Part shown: positions 52,457-61,217 of the stretch, piece by piece
Numbering within the stretch: the first letter of the stretch is position 1
How the letters are laid out: every line of letters starts with the position of its first letter
Assembly (NCBI RefSeq): GCF_003402975.1
Contig: NZ_QURB01000009.1
Location: 62,001-126,000, forward strand
Direction of reading: 5' to 3'
Source of the DNA: Brumimicrobium aurantiacum
GTDB taxonomy: Bacteria; Bacteroidota; Bacteroidia; Flavobacteriales_D; Crocinitomicaceae
DNA length: 64,000 nt
Made by a program: the position numbers and the translations under genes
The notes under the pieces: model-generated
Seen by the model: only the letters and a program-made list of their open reading frames with translations
What the model was told of the DNA's origin: nothing
Databases searched by the model: none

Positions 52457-54118
52457 CTACTTTTTATTCCTTCCATCAATAAATAAAATCTGGTATAACA
52501 GATACATTGCAATTAGTGCTGCTAGCACAAATAAAATAAAGGCAAATGTTGGATAACCAAAAACGGTGTAAGGACTTGGTATTTGAACCAACATCGCTGC
52601 TCCTATAATTAATGCTGCAATAATTACACCTGCTGTAATTCGATTGGCTACTTTTTGAAATGCGCCGGTAAAACGATCTTCGTCAAAAGCATCCACTTTT
52701 ACCTTTACTTCATTTTCTGCAAGATTGCTCGTGAACTTGTTAAGTCGTGAAGGTAAATTTTCTGTGAGGTCTTTCATTTCAAGAAATAACTCCATAAAGT
52801 TTGCAGGTTTTAAATCTGCTTTCATTTTCTTCTGCATCAACTTATGAATATAACGCTTCATTGTGCTTTGCATATCATATTCTGGAGTTAAAAACGCTAC
52901 AATTTGATCAAGGTTTAGCAAAATCTTACCCAAAACATTTAAGTCTACAGGAATATGTATATTTTGCTTGGCAGCTATTTGATTAATTTCAATTAAGGTT
53001 CTACCGCTTTGTAAGTCTTTAGCTTTTTGATTCTCACTTTCTTGAATTTTACGAACAATGTTTTTCTTGAATTGCGCTAAATCGACATCGTTTTCATCGT
53101 ATTGGCTAATTGAAAGTAAGATTTCTGTGACTTTTGCACTGTCGTAATTACTCAAACCAATCATTAATTTGAGTACAGTTTCTTGCATTTCTTTGCTGAA
53201 CTTAGCCACCATACCAGCATCCATTAAAGCGATCTTATTGTCTTTGGTCAAGTAAACATTTCCTGGATGAGGGTCTGCGTGAGCGATTCCATCAATGATA
53301 ATTTGTTTTAAATAAGATTTTATTAAATCATCAACCAATGGTGTTAAATCAAGGTCCATTAATTTTAATGGAGAAACCTTAGTTACTTTTACACCCTCAA
53401 CAAATTCCATTGTTAGCACCTTAGAAGAGCTATAATCTGCAAATGGAGTTGGGATTGAAATGTTTTTTATTTCAGCTAAATTTGCTTTAAGGGTAATTAA
53501 GTTTTGCGCTTCTAAATTATAATCTAACTCTTTCAATAAAACATACCTGAGTTCTTCAATGACATTGTGTGCGCCAAAACTTCGGGCTACTTCGCTAAGT
53601 TTTTCAGCTTTTTCAGAAATGTCTAAAAGGGTATCCAAATCTTCAATAAAACGCTTGCGAATTCCTGGTCTTTGAATTTTAACTGCAACAACTTCTCCTG
53701 AGTGCATAATTGCTTTATGAACTTGCCCTATTGAAGCACTCGCCATCGGATTTGGGTCAAAAAATTGAAAAGCTTTTGAAATTCTAACACCAATTTCCTC
53801 TTTAAATATTTCTTCTACTTCCTCATATTTTACTTCATCAACATCGTCTTGTAAAGTTGCCAATGAATCCATAAAATGAGGAGGAAGTAAATCTGGACGT
53901 GTTGAAAGAAGCTGACCTAACTTAACGTAAGTTGGTCCCATTTTTTTTAAATCTTCTGTCAACTCTTCCGGAGTATGATCAAATTCTGATGCAATATTTT
54001 CCTTATCTAAAGCTTGAATTTCATCACTTGGAAATGAAAAAACATCACTGTTCCAATATTTCAACATGAATTTAAAAAATCGAACGTATTTGTCATATTG
54101 ATCAGGAAGAATACCCAT
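52457..54118 (-). CDS. UbiB/ABC1-family atypical kinase
   Basis: 553 residues. The family signature KxGQ is in GPTYVKLGQLLSTRPDLLPPHF, followed by the Ala-rich loop PMASASIGQVH, VAVKIQRPG with the conserved Lys, MEFVEGVKV, and the catalytic HADPHPGN and LMDAGMV. Two C-terminal membrane helices (about 497-540, GVIIAALIIGAAML and FAFILFVLAALIAMYLLY) anchor it. Members support quinone or lipid metabolism (ubiquinone in E. coli; menaquinone here would be an inference). Single gene on the minus strand; the MliC-like gene lies 62 bases upstream. Confidence 0.92.
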   Translation of the reverse strand: MGILPDQYDKYVRFFKFMLKYWNSDVFSFPSDEIQALDKENIASEFDHTPEELTEDLKKMGPTYVKLGQLLSTRPDLLPPHFMDSLATLQDDVDEVKYEEVEEIFKEEIGVRISKAFQFFDPNPMASASIGQVHKAIMHSGEVVAVKIQRPGIRKRFIEDLDTLLDISEKAEKLSEVARSFGAHNVIEELRYVLLKELDYNLEAQNLITLKANLAEIKNISIPTPFADYSSSKVLTMEFVEGVKVTKVSPLKLMDLDLTPLVDDLIKSYLKQIIIDGIAHADPHPGNVYLTKDNKIALMDAGMVAKFSKEMQETVLKLMIGLSNYDSAKVTEILLSISQYDENDVDLAQFKKNIVRKIQESENQKAKDLQSGRTLIEINQIAAKQNIHIPVDLNVLGKILLNLDQIVAFLTPEYDMQSTMKRYIHKLMQKKMKADLKPANFMELFLEMKDLTENLPSRLNKFTSNLAENEVKVKVDAFDEDRFTGAFQKVANRITAGVIIAALIIGAAMLVQIPSPYTVFGYPTFAFILFVLAALIAMYLLYQILFIDGRNKK

Positions 54119-54179
54119 GTTTTTTGTTTTTAAGTGTTTGAAAATTGTATTGAATATAAACTTTTTTTAGAGAATAGAG

Positions 54180-54515
54180 TTATTGATTTGAAAACACTTT
54201 TTTATCGTTTCTATAAAGATCGAAATGCTCCCCTTTTCCTCTTAACTCATATTGATCATTAGCATACCACATTCCAGATGCTGGTTTTTTACTTTTGAGT
54301 TTAATTTTCTCTCCGTTATTTAACTGAATAATCGCCGTATTGTTGATGTTATCGAAAAGTATGTTTAGTGTTCCATCTTCATTTTCAATTTTTGTTTGAA
54401 CAGTATCTTCATTCTGTTCTGTGGAAATCGTCGTTTTGGCAGATGGAGAATATGTACAACTTACAGAAAGGAGAGTACTTAATGTTAAGACTATAATTGC
54501 TTTAATTTTTGGCAT
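54180..54515 (-). CDS. MliC-like lipoprotein
   Basis: 111 residues. Lipoprotein signal MPKIKAIIVLTLSTLLSVSCTY (Cys20). The mature part ends with the MliC pattern LNNGEKIKLKSKKPASGMWYANDQYELRGKGEHFDLYRNDKKVF, where the SG..Y loop corresponds to the segment that enters the lysozyme active site. MliC proteins inhibit C-type lysozyme and reside in the outer membrane. Here the cell-wall-enzyme partner is unknown. Single gene between the UbiB kinase and the HD hydrolase. Confidence 0.8.
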   Translation of the reverse strand: MPKIKAIIVLTLSTLLSVSCTYSPSAKTTISTEQNEDTVQTKIENEDGTLNILFDNINNTAIIQLNNGEKIKLKSKKPASGMWYANDQYELRGKGEHFDLYRNDKKVFSNQ

Positions 54516-54614
54516 TTACTTATTTTATAAATTTTCTTTTTAAGATAATATTATATGATTTAAATAAGGTGGATAGAAATGTAAATGATGTTAAAAAAAA
54601 GAAGAGTGCTTAAG

Positions 54615-55205
54615 TTACTTCTCTAAAAAGCCCTTTTCAACACTGGATTCAATCAAACCTTCAGCAAAATTCCACAATACTTTCGAACCTTCTTTCATCA
54701 CTTTTTGCTTTTTAAATACTGAATCATGTTTTACGCCAAACTCTTTCCATGTACCACCATCATTTGACACATTTTGTAAAAGCGGTTCTAATCGGTCCAA
54801 TGACTTTGCAAATTTTGCTTCATTGCTTTCTCCAGCTTCAAACTCTTTCCATATCTGAATAAATTCATCAGCTTGAGATTTTGGTAGAATTCCAAAAATT
54901 CTTTCTGCACCTTTTTGCTCCTCTTCTGTGTTAACATGGTCCTTATTGGTGTCGTAAATAAAAGTATCGCCAGCATCGATTTCTACAATATCGTGAATCA
55001 AGACCATTTTAATGACTTTAAGAATGTCAATATTTTCATTCGAGTGTTCACTTAATACAAGTGCCATCATAGCTAAATGCCAACTATGTTCTGCATCGTT
55101 TTCTCTTCGGTCACTATTAAACAGTTTGGTTTTGCGTTGAATGTATTTGATTTTATCGATTTCTTTTATAAACTCAATTTGCTTCAATAAATTTTCTGAT
55201 GTCAT
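54615..55205 (-). CDS. HD-domain hydrolase (YfbR/HDDC2-like)
   Basis: 196 residues, soluble. The HD motif is complete: RRENDAEHSWH (His40, His43), LIHDIVEIDAGDTFIYD (His71-Asp72, then the Glu and Asp residues of the family), and a later Asp near SLDRLEPLLQN. This arrangement fits the HD_3 group, which includes 5'-deoxynucleotidases of the YfbR type. Likely reaction is dephosphorylation of nucleoside monophosphates with a divalent metal; the exact substrate is inferred. It starts about 35 bases from the terminator of the nitroreductase operon. Confidence 0.9.
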   Translation of the reverse strand: MTSENLLKQIEFIKEIDKIKYIQRKTKLFNSDRRENDAEHSWHLAMMALVLSEHSNENIDILKVIKMVLIHDIVEIDAGDTFIYDTNKDHVNTEEEQKGAERIFGILPKSQADEFIQIWKEFEAGESNEAKFAKSLDRLEPLLQNVSNDGGTWKEFGVKHDSVFKKQKVMKEGSKVLWNFAEGLIESSVEKGFLEK

Positions 55206-55236
55206 TTGATCTAATTTTGTATAAAAATAAAAGTAG

Positions 55237-55292
55237 TATAAAAAAACAATGAGGTTGCTTCAAGTATTTACTTTTGAAACAACCTCATTGTT
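55237..55292 (-). terminator. Terminator of the ohrR-ohr-nitroreductase operon
   Basis: A 13-bp perfect stem (55245-55257 with 55280-55292, AACAATGAGGTTG/CAACCTCATTGTT) plus an inner CTTCAA/TTGAAA part. On the minus strand it is followed by T residues (plus-strand A at 55240-55244). It lies 46 bases after the nitroreductase stop. Confidence 0.85.
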
Positions 55293-55338
55293 TGAGTACA
55301 CGAAAATTGCGGTGTACTGAATCGTGAATTGAAATTAA

Positions 55339-55974
55339 TTACTTTACATCAATCACAAATTCTTCTCTTGGAATTCTTACTTTTTTCATTGGTTTGATCC
55401 AATCTTTTTCATCGTCTCCAACTCCAACATAAAGTAAAGAAACACTCTTTAAACCATGTTTTTCTAGTTCCAATACTTCATCAACCAATTTGTTATCAAA
55501 TCCTTCTGCGGGACAAGTGTCAACTTTTAATTCAGCTGCTTGAGCCAAAGCAAAACCTAATCCAATGTATGATTGTCTTGAAGTGTGAGCGAAGTTTAAT
55601 TGTTCAGCTTGATTCAAGTAAAGGTTTTTCAATTGATCTGTATAACTGTCAAATCTTCCTTTTGGTAAATCTCTTTCCTCGGTTGTGAAGTCATAAACAT
55701 CATCAATTCTTTCAGCAGTATATTTATCCCATGCTGCGAAAACTAGAACGTGAGAACAATCTCTCATTGACTCTGGATTTAAAGCTCCAGGAACTAGCTT
55801 TTCTTTAATTTCTTGATTTGAAATTGCAATCACTCTGAACTGTTGTAGTCCTGATGAGGTTGGGGCTAGTCTTACAGCCTCAATGATTTTCTCAATGTTT
55901 TCGTCGCTAACTTTTTGCTCTGGATTAAATGCTTTTACTGCATGTCTCCATTCTAAACTGTCTAATAATGCCAT
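55339..55974 (-). CDS. NAD(P)H-dependent nitroreductase-family oxidoreductase
   Basis: 211 residues. FMN-binding nitroreductase motifs: LEWRHAVKAFNPEQKVSDE at the N-terminus, RLAPTSSGLQQFRVIAI (phosphate-binding and dimer region), SYIGLGFALAQAAELKVDTCPAEGFD, and a C-terminal KVRIPREEFV. This is the NfsB-like group. It uses FMN and NAD(P)H to reduce nitro compounds or quinones. It is 2 bases after ohr, in the same operon under OhrR control, which suggests a role under oxidative stress. Confidence 0.92.
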   Translation of the reverse strand: MALLDSLEWRHAVKAFNPEQKVSDENIEKIIEAVRLAPTSSGLQQFRVIAISNQEIKEKLVPGALNPESMRDCSHVLVFAAWDKYTAERIDDVYDFTTEERDLPKGRFDSYTDQLKNLYLNQAEQLNFAHTSRQSYIGLGFALAQAAELKVDTCPAEGFDNKLVDEVLELEKHGLKSVSLLYVGVGDDEKDWIKPMKKVRIPREEFVIDVK

Positions 55975-55976
55975 TT

Positions 55977-56399
55977 TTATTTATTTGTTGTATTTAATTC
56001 TACTTCAATATTTCCTCTTGTTGCGTTTGAATAAGGACAAACTTGATGAGCTTTTTCGGTTAGCATTTCAGCTTCTTCTTGAGATACATCCGGAATATTC
56101 ACATCTAATTTTACAGCTAATCCAAATCCTCCGTTCTCAATTTGACCAATACTTACATTTGCAGTAACACTCGTTGTTCCTGTTTTGATTTTAGATTTTT
56201 GTATTACCAAATTTAACGCACTATCAAAACAAGCCGAGTAACCAGCTGCAAATAACATTTCTGGATTAGCATAGTCATCGTTTGCTCCACCAAGTGCTTT
56301 CGGATGTTTTACTTCTAAATCTAGGATTCCATTTTCACTTTTAACATGTCCATTTCGTCCTCCTGTGGCTGTTGCGCCAATTGTATAAATTGTTTTCAT
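55977..56399 (-). CDS. ohr: Organic hydroperoxide resistance protein Ohr
   Basis: 140 residues, standard Ohr length. The two catalytic Cys residues are in GYSACFDSAL (Cys57) and AHQVCPYSNATRGN (Cys121), and the N-terminal TATGGRNGHVKSENG block is diagnostic. Ohr reduces organic hydroperoxides with dihydrolipoamide-linked thiols in the cytoplasm. Its start overlaps the ohrR stop by 4 bases, and the nitroreductase gene follows by 2 bases. The operon is under the operator at 56855-56873. Confidence 0.96.
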   Translation of the reverse strand: MKTIYTIGATATGGRNGHVKSENGILDLEVKHPKALGGANDDYANPEMLFAAGYSACFDSALNLVIQKSKIKTGTTSVTANVSIGQIENGGFGLAVKLDVNIPDVSQEEAEMLTEKAHQVCPYSNATRGNIEVELNTTNK

Positions 56400-56848
56400 G
56401 ATTTTATTTTTTTGATTACTTTTTCTGTTATCCTTTTTAATTCATTTAATTCCTCCATCGAAATATTTAATGATTCAGCCACTCTTTCTGGAATAAGTTC
56501 GGCCATCTCTTTCTTTTCAAAACCTTCTGGTGTAAGCGCTATGGCCACTACACGTTCATCCGTTTTCTTTCGTTTTCGAGTAATTAATTTCTTCGTCTCT
56601 AATCTCTTCAATAGTGGAGTTAAGGTTCCGCTATCAAGATTTAATTTTTCTCCAATTTCAGATACTGTTTGTTCTTTGCTTTCCCATAAAACCATCATCA
56701 CCAAATATTGTGGATATGTTAGATCCATTTCCTTTAAAATTGGTCGGTATTGATTTATGATTTCCTTGGCTAATGTGTACACCGGAAAACAAACTTGATT
56801 CGCTAATTTTAATTGATCTGTCATAGATTTAAATTTCTTCTGCGACAA
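56396..56848 (-). CDS. ohrR: MarR-family organic peroxide sensor OhrR
   Basis: 150 residues. The redox-sensing Cys is in KLANQVCFPVYTLAKE (Cys20), at the position of Cys15 in B. subtilis OhrR, and a winged-helix follows with TVSEIGEKLNLDSGTLTPLLKRLETKKLITRKRKKTDERVV. Oxidation of the Cys by organic peroxide releases the repressor from DNA. It is the first gene of the operon, so it represses itself together with ohr and the nitroreductase. Tyr residues that hold the reduced Cys are present (Tyr24, Tyr34). Confidence 0.93.
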   Translation of the reverse strand: MSQKKFKSMTDQLKLANQVCFPVYTLAKEIINQYRPILKEMDLTYPQYLVMMVLWESKEQTVSEIGEKLNLDSGTLTPLLKRLETKKLITRKRKKTDERVVAIALTPEGFEKKEMAELIPERVAESLNISMEELNELKRITEKVIKKIKS

Positions 56849-56854
56849 ATGTAG

Positions 56855-56873
56855 TGCAAAATTAAATTGTGCA
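56855..56873. promoter_or_regulatory. OhrR operator
   Basis: TGCAAAATTAAATTGTGCA is a 19-base interrupted palindrome (TGCA-n-AATT-n-AATT-n-TGCA) 7 bases upstream of the ohrR start. The AATT core and A/T richness match known OhrR boxes. An overlapping TTGTGCACAA palindrome (56867-56876) may extend the site. Confidence 0.7.
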
Positions 56874-56935
56874 CAATCTAATTTTGTGTTTTTAACTTTT
56901 TTTTGTGAAATCTAAATTGTTATAAAACCGAATTA

Positions 56936-57640
56936 TTAGCAGATTAGAAGTAATCTAGGCTGACCTTTATTTTCTTTTGGAGCACGATGAATACTGGGTA
57001 GGGTAGGGCTGTTTGGATGATCAATGGCTAATTTCCATAGCTCTCCAACCTGTAGTTTTTTAGGTTGAACATTCTTTTTCATTTCATAATGCAAATCGAA
57101 GAAATTTTCCTCCAAAAATATTTCAAAAGCTTGGTTTTCGTCTGTGTGAAGTTCTTTAAGTGCTTCTCTATATTTAGGAATATTAATTTTTTGTTGAACA
57201 TCCTCATTGGCAACTATTTCACTTGCTGCACCATAATAAGTGCAAAGTATCGTTGCTCCAGGAATAGGTGAGCGATCAACATGGAAAGAGTAAACATCTG
57301 TAGGAAAAAATGGGAAAACATCGTCTCTATCGTATTCCTTGATCACATTAATGATTGGGTCTGCACCATTATTCTCTAAAAATATAAAGTCTGAAATCAA
57401 GTGCTTTCTAGCGAGATCTCCTTTTTTACTCAATTTTAAATTCTTCAGAACAGAAAGCTTCAATTCTACTATGCTTTCAGATGAATCAACTTTATCAATG
57501 ATTTCTTGAAAATCACCTTCGAGTGTGCGTTGCCATCCGATAGCATTGATCTTTCCTTTGAAAGGTGTTTTAAAAAAATCTTCAAAATTCTTTACATATT
57601 GAATCTGTTGTTCAATGGTGGTAGGCTTTTCTTTACTCAA
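56936..57640 (-). CDS. DUF1826-like protein
   Basis: 234 residues, soluble. The second half has FFPTDVYSFHVDRSPIPGATILCTYYGAASEIVAN and ends HRAPKENKGQPRLLLIC, which recalls DUF1826, a family with an H-x-D ... H arrangement like that of cupin or 2-oxoglutarate/iron enzymes. The H-V-D and the final His could bind metal. Typical DUF1826 proteins are of similar length. The match is from memory of motif style, so the assignment is moderate. It is 20 bases downstream of the DUF3784 gene on the same strand. Confidence 0.7.
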   Translation of the reverse strand: MSKEKPTTIEQQIQYVKNFEDFFKTPFKGKINAIGWQRTLEGDFQEIIDKVDSSESIVELKLSVLKNLKLSKKGDLARKHLISDFIFLENNGADPIINVIKEYDRDDVFPFFPTDVYSFHVDRSPIPGATILCTYYGAASEIVANEDVQQKINIPKYREALKELHTDENQAFEIFLEENFFDLHYEMKKNVQPKKLQVGELWKLAIDHPNSPTLPSIHRAPKENKGQPRLLLIC

Positions 57641-57660
57641 GGCTTTAAAGTTAGTTCTAT

Positions 57661-58380
57661 TTATTGCTCACTTTTCAGTGCTTGAAGTTGTTCAAATAAT
57701 TTTTCATTCGATTTTTCTTTCGCAGAGTAATAAATTTCTTTACCATTTTTAAGGTGAATCACGACAATTGGAAGTTTACTGGAGTTTAGTAGAAGTTTTA
57801 CCTTTTCTCCATCCACTAACTTGAAATAACCTTTATAGATTCCTCCTAAAGCGTAACCATTTATTTTTGCACTTGTTTCTGGTTTCTTGTGAATAAGTTG
57901 AAAACTTTCAATTTCTGACAACTTTAAATCAACACTATACATTCCACTAATTTCGATTCTATCCGTATGAATTGTAAGTTTATTTTCTCGTAGTCCCAGA
58001 AACATAAGTACAAGTGTAAATATTAGAACACCTAAAAGAATAAAGACTCCAGCTTTGTTTCGTCGTTTACTTAATGAATCATGGTATTTACTACTTTTTA
58101 AAATAAAATAGATATAGGCTAAAATTGGATAGCAAACAGTAAATATTCCGCTGTATAATGCATTTCCGAATTGGTGAATTGAGAGTCCAACAATTAGAAG
58201 AGTGAAGGCGAGTATAATGTGAAAACGTTTGAAAAAGGATATGAATGAATGTAAGTCAAACTTCTCTTTTTCTTCATCACTCATTGTATTATAACCGGCA
58301 AGTAGGAGTCCGGCATTTTTAGGAGTAAGGATAAAAGCTATTCCTAAAAAGAGTATACTTAATATTACAGTTGTGATCAT
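57661..58380 (-). CDS. DUF3784-type membrane protein with PH-like domain
   Basis: 239 residues. Four membrane helices: one at 2-17 and others near 50-68, 72-92 and 108-128. The loop LTPKNAGLLLAGYNTMSDEEKEKFD between the first two is the DUF3784 signature. A C-terminal beta domain (about 135-239, NKLTIHTDRIEISGMYSVDLKLSEIESFQLIHK ... VIHLKNGKEIYYSAK) looks like a bacterial PH domain. Function unknown. It probably forms a two-gene unit with the DUF1826-like gene downstream. Confidence 0.8.
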   Translation of the reverse strand: MITTVILSILFLGIAFILTPKNAGLLLAGYNTMSDEEKEKFDLHSFISFFKRFHIILAFTLLIVGLSIHQFGNALYSGIFTVCYPILAYIYFILKSSKYHDSLSKRRNKAGVFILLGVLIFTLVLMFLGLRENKLTIHTDRIEISGMYSVDLKLSEIESFQLIHKKPETSAKINGYALGGIYKGYFKLVDGEKVKLLLNSSKLPIVVIHLKNGKEIYYSAKEKSNEKLFEQLQALKSEQ

Positions 58381-58440
58381 GCTGTTGTTTTTAAGTTCAT
58401 AAATTGTAGTGCACAGGTGTTCACCACAAAGTTACAATTT

Positions 58441-59613
58441 TTATTGTTGTTTGTATTTGAAGGACTCATCAAGCTGTTTTAGTCGTATTTCCACAAACTC
58501 AATCATCAAGTCAAGCTCTTGCTGATAACTGTTGTCATCGTAATACCATTTATCGTTTAACGGCCATACTTCAGCATTCTTTTTTATCTCCTTTCGAATA
58601 ATCTTGTCATTTTTCTGAATATGTTTTTTGAAATTCTCAATTGAAAAAATGTCGTTTTCTCTTAATTCTTTCCATCGAGAAGCTAGCATTTCAGAATATC
58701 CAATTGATTCGATTTCCATCAACCTTCGAATCAAAACAGAGCGTTTACAATCTAATTCTCGTTCCATCATGTTTTTTTCATTGTCACCATCTCGTCCAAA
58801 AGAATGGTCGTAATCCCAAATGGCAATTCTAAAAGGAGTACTAGCATCTATTTTATACAAATAGAAATTTTTCATGATGCCATCGCTATTATTGGAGAAT
58901 AAAAGTAAAAGATTCCAGTCTATTACATTTTCAATATCAATCCATTCACTAATCTTATCTGAAAACTCTTCATCTGAAGAATGAAACAAGAATGTTTTAA
59001 ACTCTTCTAGATAAGCTGTTTTGTCTCGGTAGTTAATTTTAGGAAATTTCTGATCATAATAGTTAGAAGCATTCTCTTCAGTGAACTCTTTTTCTTCTTT
59101 GAAAATAGGAGGCTCCTTGAAAATCATTGCCATGGTGTCCTGTTTCTCTAATTCCACCATTCCGCCATTAATTTTCTCCATTAAAACATATAAACCTTCA
59201 TATTTATTATTGACTTTTACATTGATATAGCTCGTTTGAGCAGCAATGTTTTTTTCGCTCATTTCACGAAAAAGATCAAAACTAATTTTATGTCGCATGA
59301 AAGTTTTATCAATATAATTCGCATTTATAATCCAATCATCATCTTTAGGTAAATCAGGAAAAGAAAATTTATCATCTAATTCTAAAGAGAATGAATGTTT
59401 GAAATATTTACTTGACATTCCTCCTCTAAATTTTATCTCTCCATTCAGGGTATCTGTTTCCTCATTATGCGTAAAAACAATTTTACAATTTTCTTTTTCA
59501 TCCCAACTGAATTCACTTTCTTTTAAAATATGAAGTTCAGGAATTTGGTCTTCTTGACAAGCGTTGAAGATACATATGGCCAAAATGAGAAATAGAAGTA
59601 TGCTTACTTTCAT
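58441..59613 (-). CDS. CotH-kinase-family lipoprotein
   Basis: 390 residues. Lipoprotein signal MKVSILLFLILAICIFNACQED (Cys19). CotH motifs: MSSKYFKHSFSLELDDK, DDDWIINANYIDKTFMRHKISFDLF, YEGLYVLMEKI with the conserved Lys, and the catalytic-type IAIWDYDHSFGRDGDN with the DxDxxFG pattern. CotH proteins are atypical protein kinases first described in spore coats; in Bacteroidota they are envelope proteins often seen near VTC and DUF4956 genes. Here they are 18 kb apart. Protein-kinase activity here is inference from family. Confidence 0.9.
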   Translation of the reverse strand: MKVSILLFLILAICIFNACQEDQIPELHILKESEFSWDEKENCKIVFTHNEETDTLNGEIKFRGGMSSKYFKHSFSLELDDKFSFPDLPKDDDWIINANYIDKTFMRHKISFDLFREMSEKNIAAQTSYINVKVNNKYEGLYVLMEKINGGMVELEKQDTMAMIFKEPPIFKEEKEFTEENASNYYDQKFPKINYRDKTAYLEEFKTFLFHSSDEEFSDKISEWIDIENVIDWNLLLLFSNNSDGIMKNFYLYKIDASTPFRIAIWDYDHSFGRDGDNEKNMMERELDCKRSVLIRRLMEIESIGYSEMLASRWKELRENDIFSIENFKKHIQKNDKIIRKEIKKNAEVWPLNDKWYYDDNSYQQELDLMIEFVEIRLKQLDESFKYKQQ

Positions 59614-59733
59614 ATATGAATAGTCATTTTAAGGGAATAAATCCACTGATTGTATTAAGCTTATTATAAATTTAAAATTAATGATAAAGTTGAGTTAAGG
59701 GTGAATTGTCTGGATATAATTTAGCACCTTGAT

Positions 59734-60324
59734 TTAGGTTTTTAAAATCTCCTTGAGTTTAGATCTTGCCAATGCAATCTCATAATTAAATATGATAATC
59801 ATTATTAAATATGGTGATAAGATCAACAACCAAGAGAAATCAATAACTTCCTTTTCTTCTGCTTTACTTTCTTCAAAATAGTGTGCGACTTCCCTAGCAG
59901 TTTGTTCATCGATTGAATTGTCAGTAAGCAATTCCTTTACTTGATCATAATATAAGGGTTCGTCATTATTTTTGGAGAAATCAACTTGATTAAATAATCC
60001 AAATATGATAAAGAAAACGATAAAGGTTAAAACTAATTTGTGTGGTATTATTTTAACCATAACAATACTACCCGCTCCGTTGTTATCTACTGTTTCTCCT
60101 GAAACAATTGGAATAAAAGAATTGTACCCCTTTTTGAAAATTCTCCTAAATTGAAATTTATCCTTCTTAATATTTCCTTCAAAATCTTTTATTGAGTCTT
60201 TGTTATTTTGGCCAAATAAAAGATCACTCCAAACGATATTGTCTTTAATGTTTTGTTCTATTTCTATTTTGCTCAAAGATGATTTAAAAACTTCCTTTGA
60301 ATAGGGAATAAGGTGTATTTTCAT
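59734..60324 (-). CDS. Hypothetical membrane protein
   Basis: 196 residues. A soluble N-terminal part (about 1-85, MKIHLIPYSKEVFKSSLSKIEIEQNIKDNI) is followed by a helix (about 90-112, IPHKLVLTFIVFFIIFGLFN), a charged loop with QVDFSKNNDEPLYYDQVKELL, and a second helix (about 165-183, WLLILSPYLIMIIIFNYEIA). No family recognised. The composition and codon use resemble the surrounding genes. No operon partner is clear. Confidence 0.65.
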   Translation of the reverse strand: MKIHLIPYSKEVFKSSLSKIEIEQNIKDNIVWSDLLFGQNNKDSIKDFEGNIKKDKFQFRRIFKKGYNSFIPIVSGETVDNNGAGSIVMVKIIPHKLVLTFIVFFIIFGLFNQVDFSKNNDEPLYYDQVKELLTDNSIDEQTAREVAHYFEESKAEEKEVIDFSWLLILSPYLIMIIIFNYEIALARSKLKEILKT

Positions 60325-60378
60325 TTTGGTAACTTGAAGCCTTTAATTGCTGATTTTCGAATTGTAAAGGTAAGAAAT

Positions 60379-61136
60379 CTATAGTTTAATTAGTTTTTTG
60401 ACAAATTGATTATACTTAAAATAATAAACGCCTTGTGGTAGAAGTGTTAGATCAAAAGTTATTTCATTTTCATGGAAAGACACCAAATGAACTCGTTGAC
60501 TTTGGTCTTTTCCTGATACATCAATTAATTTAAACGCATTGATTTTTAATTCTTCTTCCCCTAAACTTAAAGTTATAATATCATGGGCAGGATTAGGATA
60601 TAAGTACGTTCCTACATCATGATTATTTTGAATTGATTTAATCTTTGAGTGTGTAGATCTTCCATCATAATCTGTTTGCTTCAACCTATAATATGATATT
60701 CCTTAAATAGGATGGGAGTCAGTTGATGTATATTGAATTATAGAAATAGAGTTTCCAGCTCCCTTAACTTGATTTACATCCTTCCAAGTTAAACCATCTT
60801 TTGATCTTTCAATGGTGAAGTAATCATTGTTTATATCAGATAATGTGCTCCATTCTAACACTACATTGCCATTCAATATCGTAGTATCAAAATAGTTTAA
60901 ATCTATAGGTAAAGTGGCTGAATTATCTTTGATCCATAGCCGTAATGATTGACTACTGGCGATTTCACCAGAAGAGTAAGTCTCTCGCTGCTGATTGATT
61001 CTGGGTTGCCAGTGAAAAGTTGAGGCGTTGCCATGCGGATGAAATATTTTTCTATGTAGTTCGTTTGACGTAGGACTAGTTCCTGTAGCATTTGCAGTAA
61101 AGGCAGTTGCACCTTAAATTGGTAGTAGAGGTTTTA
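60379..61136 (-). pseudogene. Decayed T9SS protein, C-terminal remnant
   Basis: One minus-strand frame reads through two in-frame TAA codons (61116-61114 and 60705-60703) with protein homology on each side: NELHRKIFHPHGNASTFHWQPRINQ, LRLWIKDNSATLPIDLNYFD, TILNGNVVLEWSTLSDINNDYF-TIERSKDG, then (after the second stop) GISYYRLKQTDYDGRST and a type A sorting domain (YLYPNPAHDIITLSLG ... QGVYYFKYNQ ... LIKL). This is the normal end of a long T9SS cargo protein, but no start or signal peptide remains. Both stops lie in the same context, ATTTAAGG. The downstream part alone (60684-60379) could be misread as a small gene. Confidence 0.8.
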
Positions 61137-61217
61137 AATTTATAGAGTAAAAATAGGGTGAAGTTTTTAATTATGCTATTTCTTGTAATGTTAAATTATC
61201 CACTTTATTAAACTTCG

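Noticed and set aside
60903-61112. 69-residue frame on the minus strand
   Set aside because: A shifted frame of the T9SS remnant; the homologous frame is the one with the in-frame stops.
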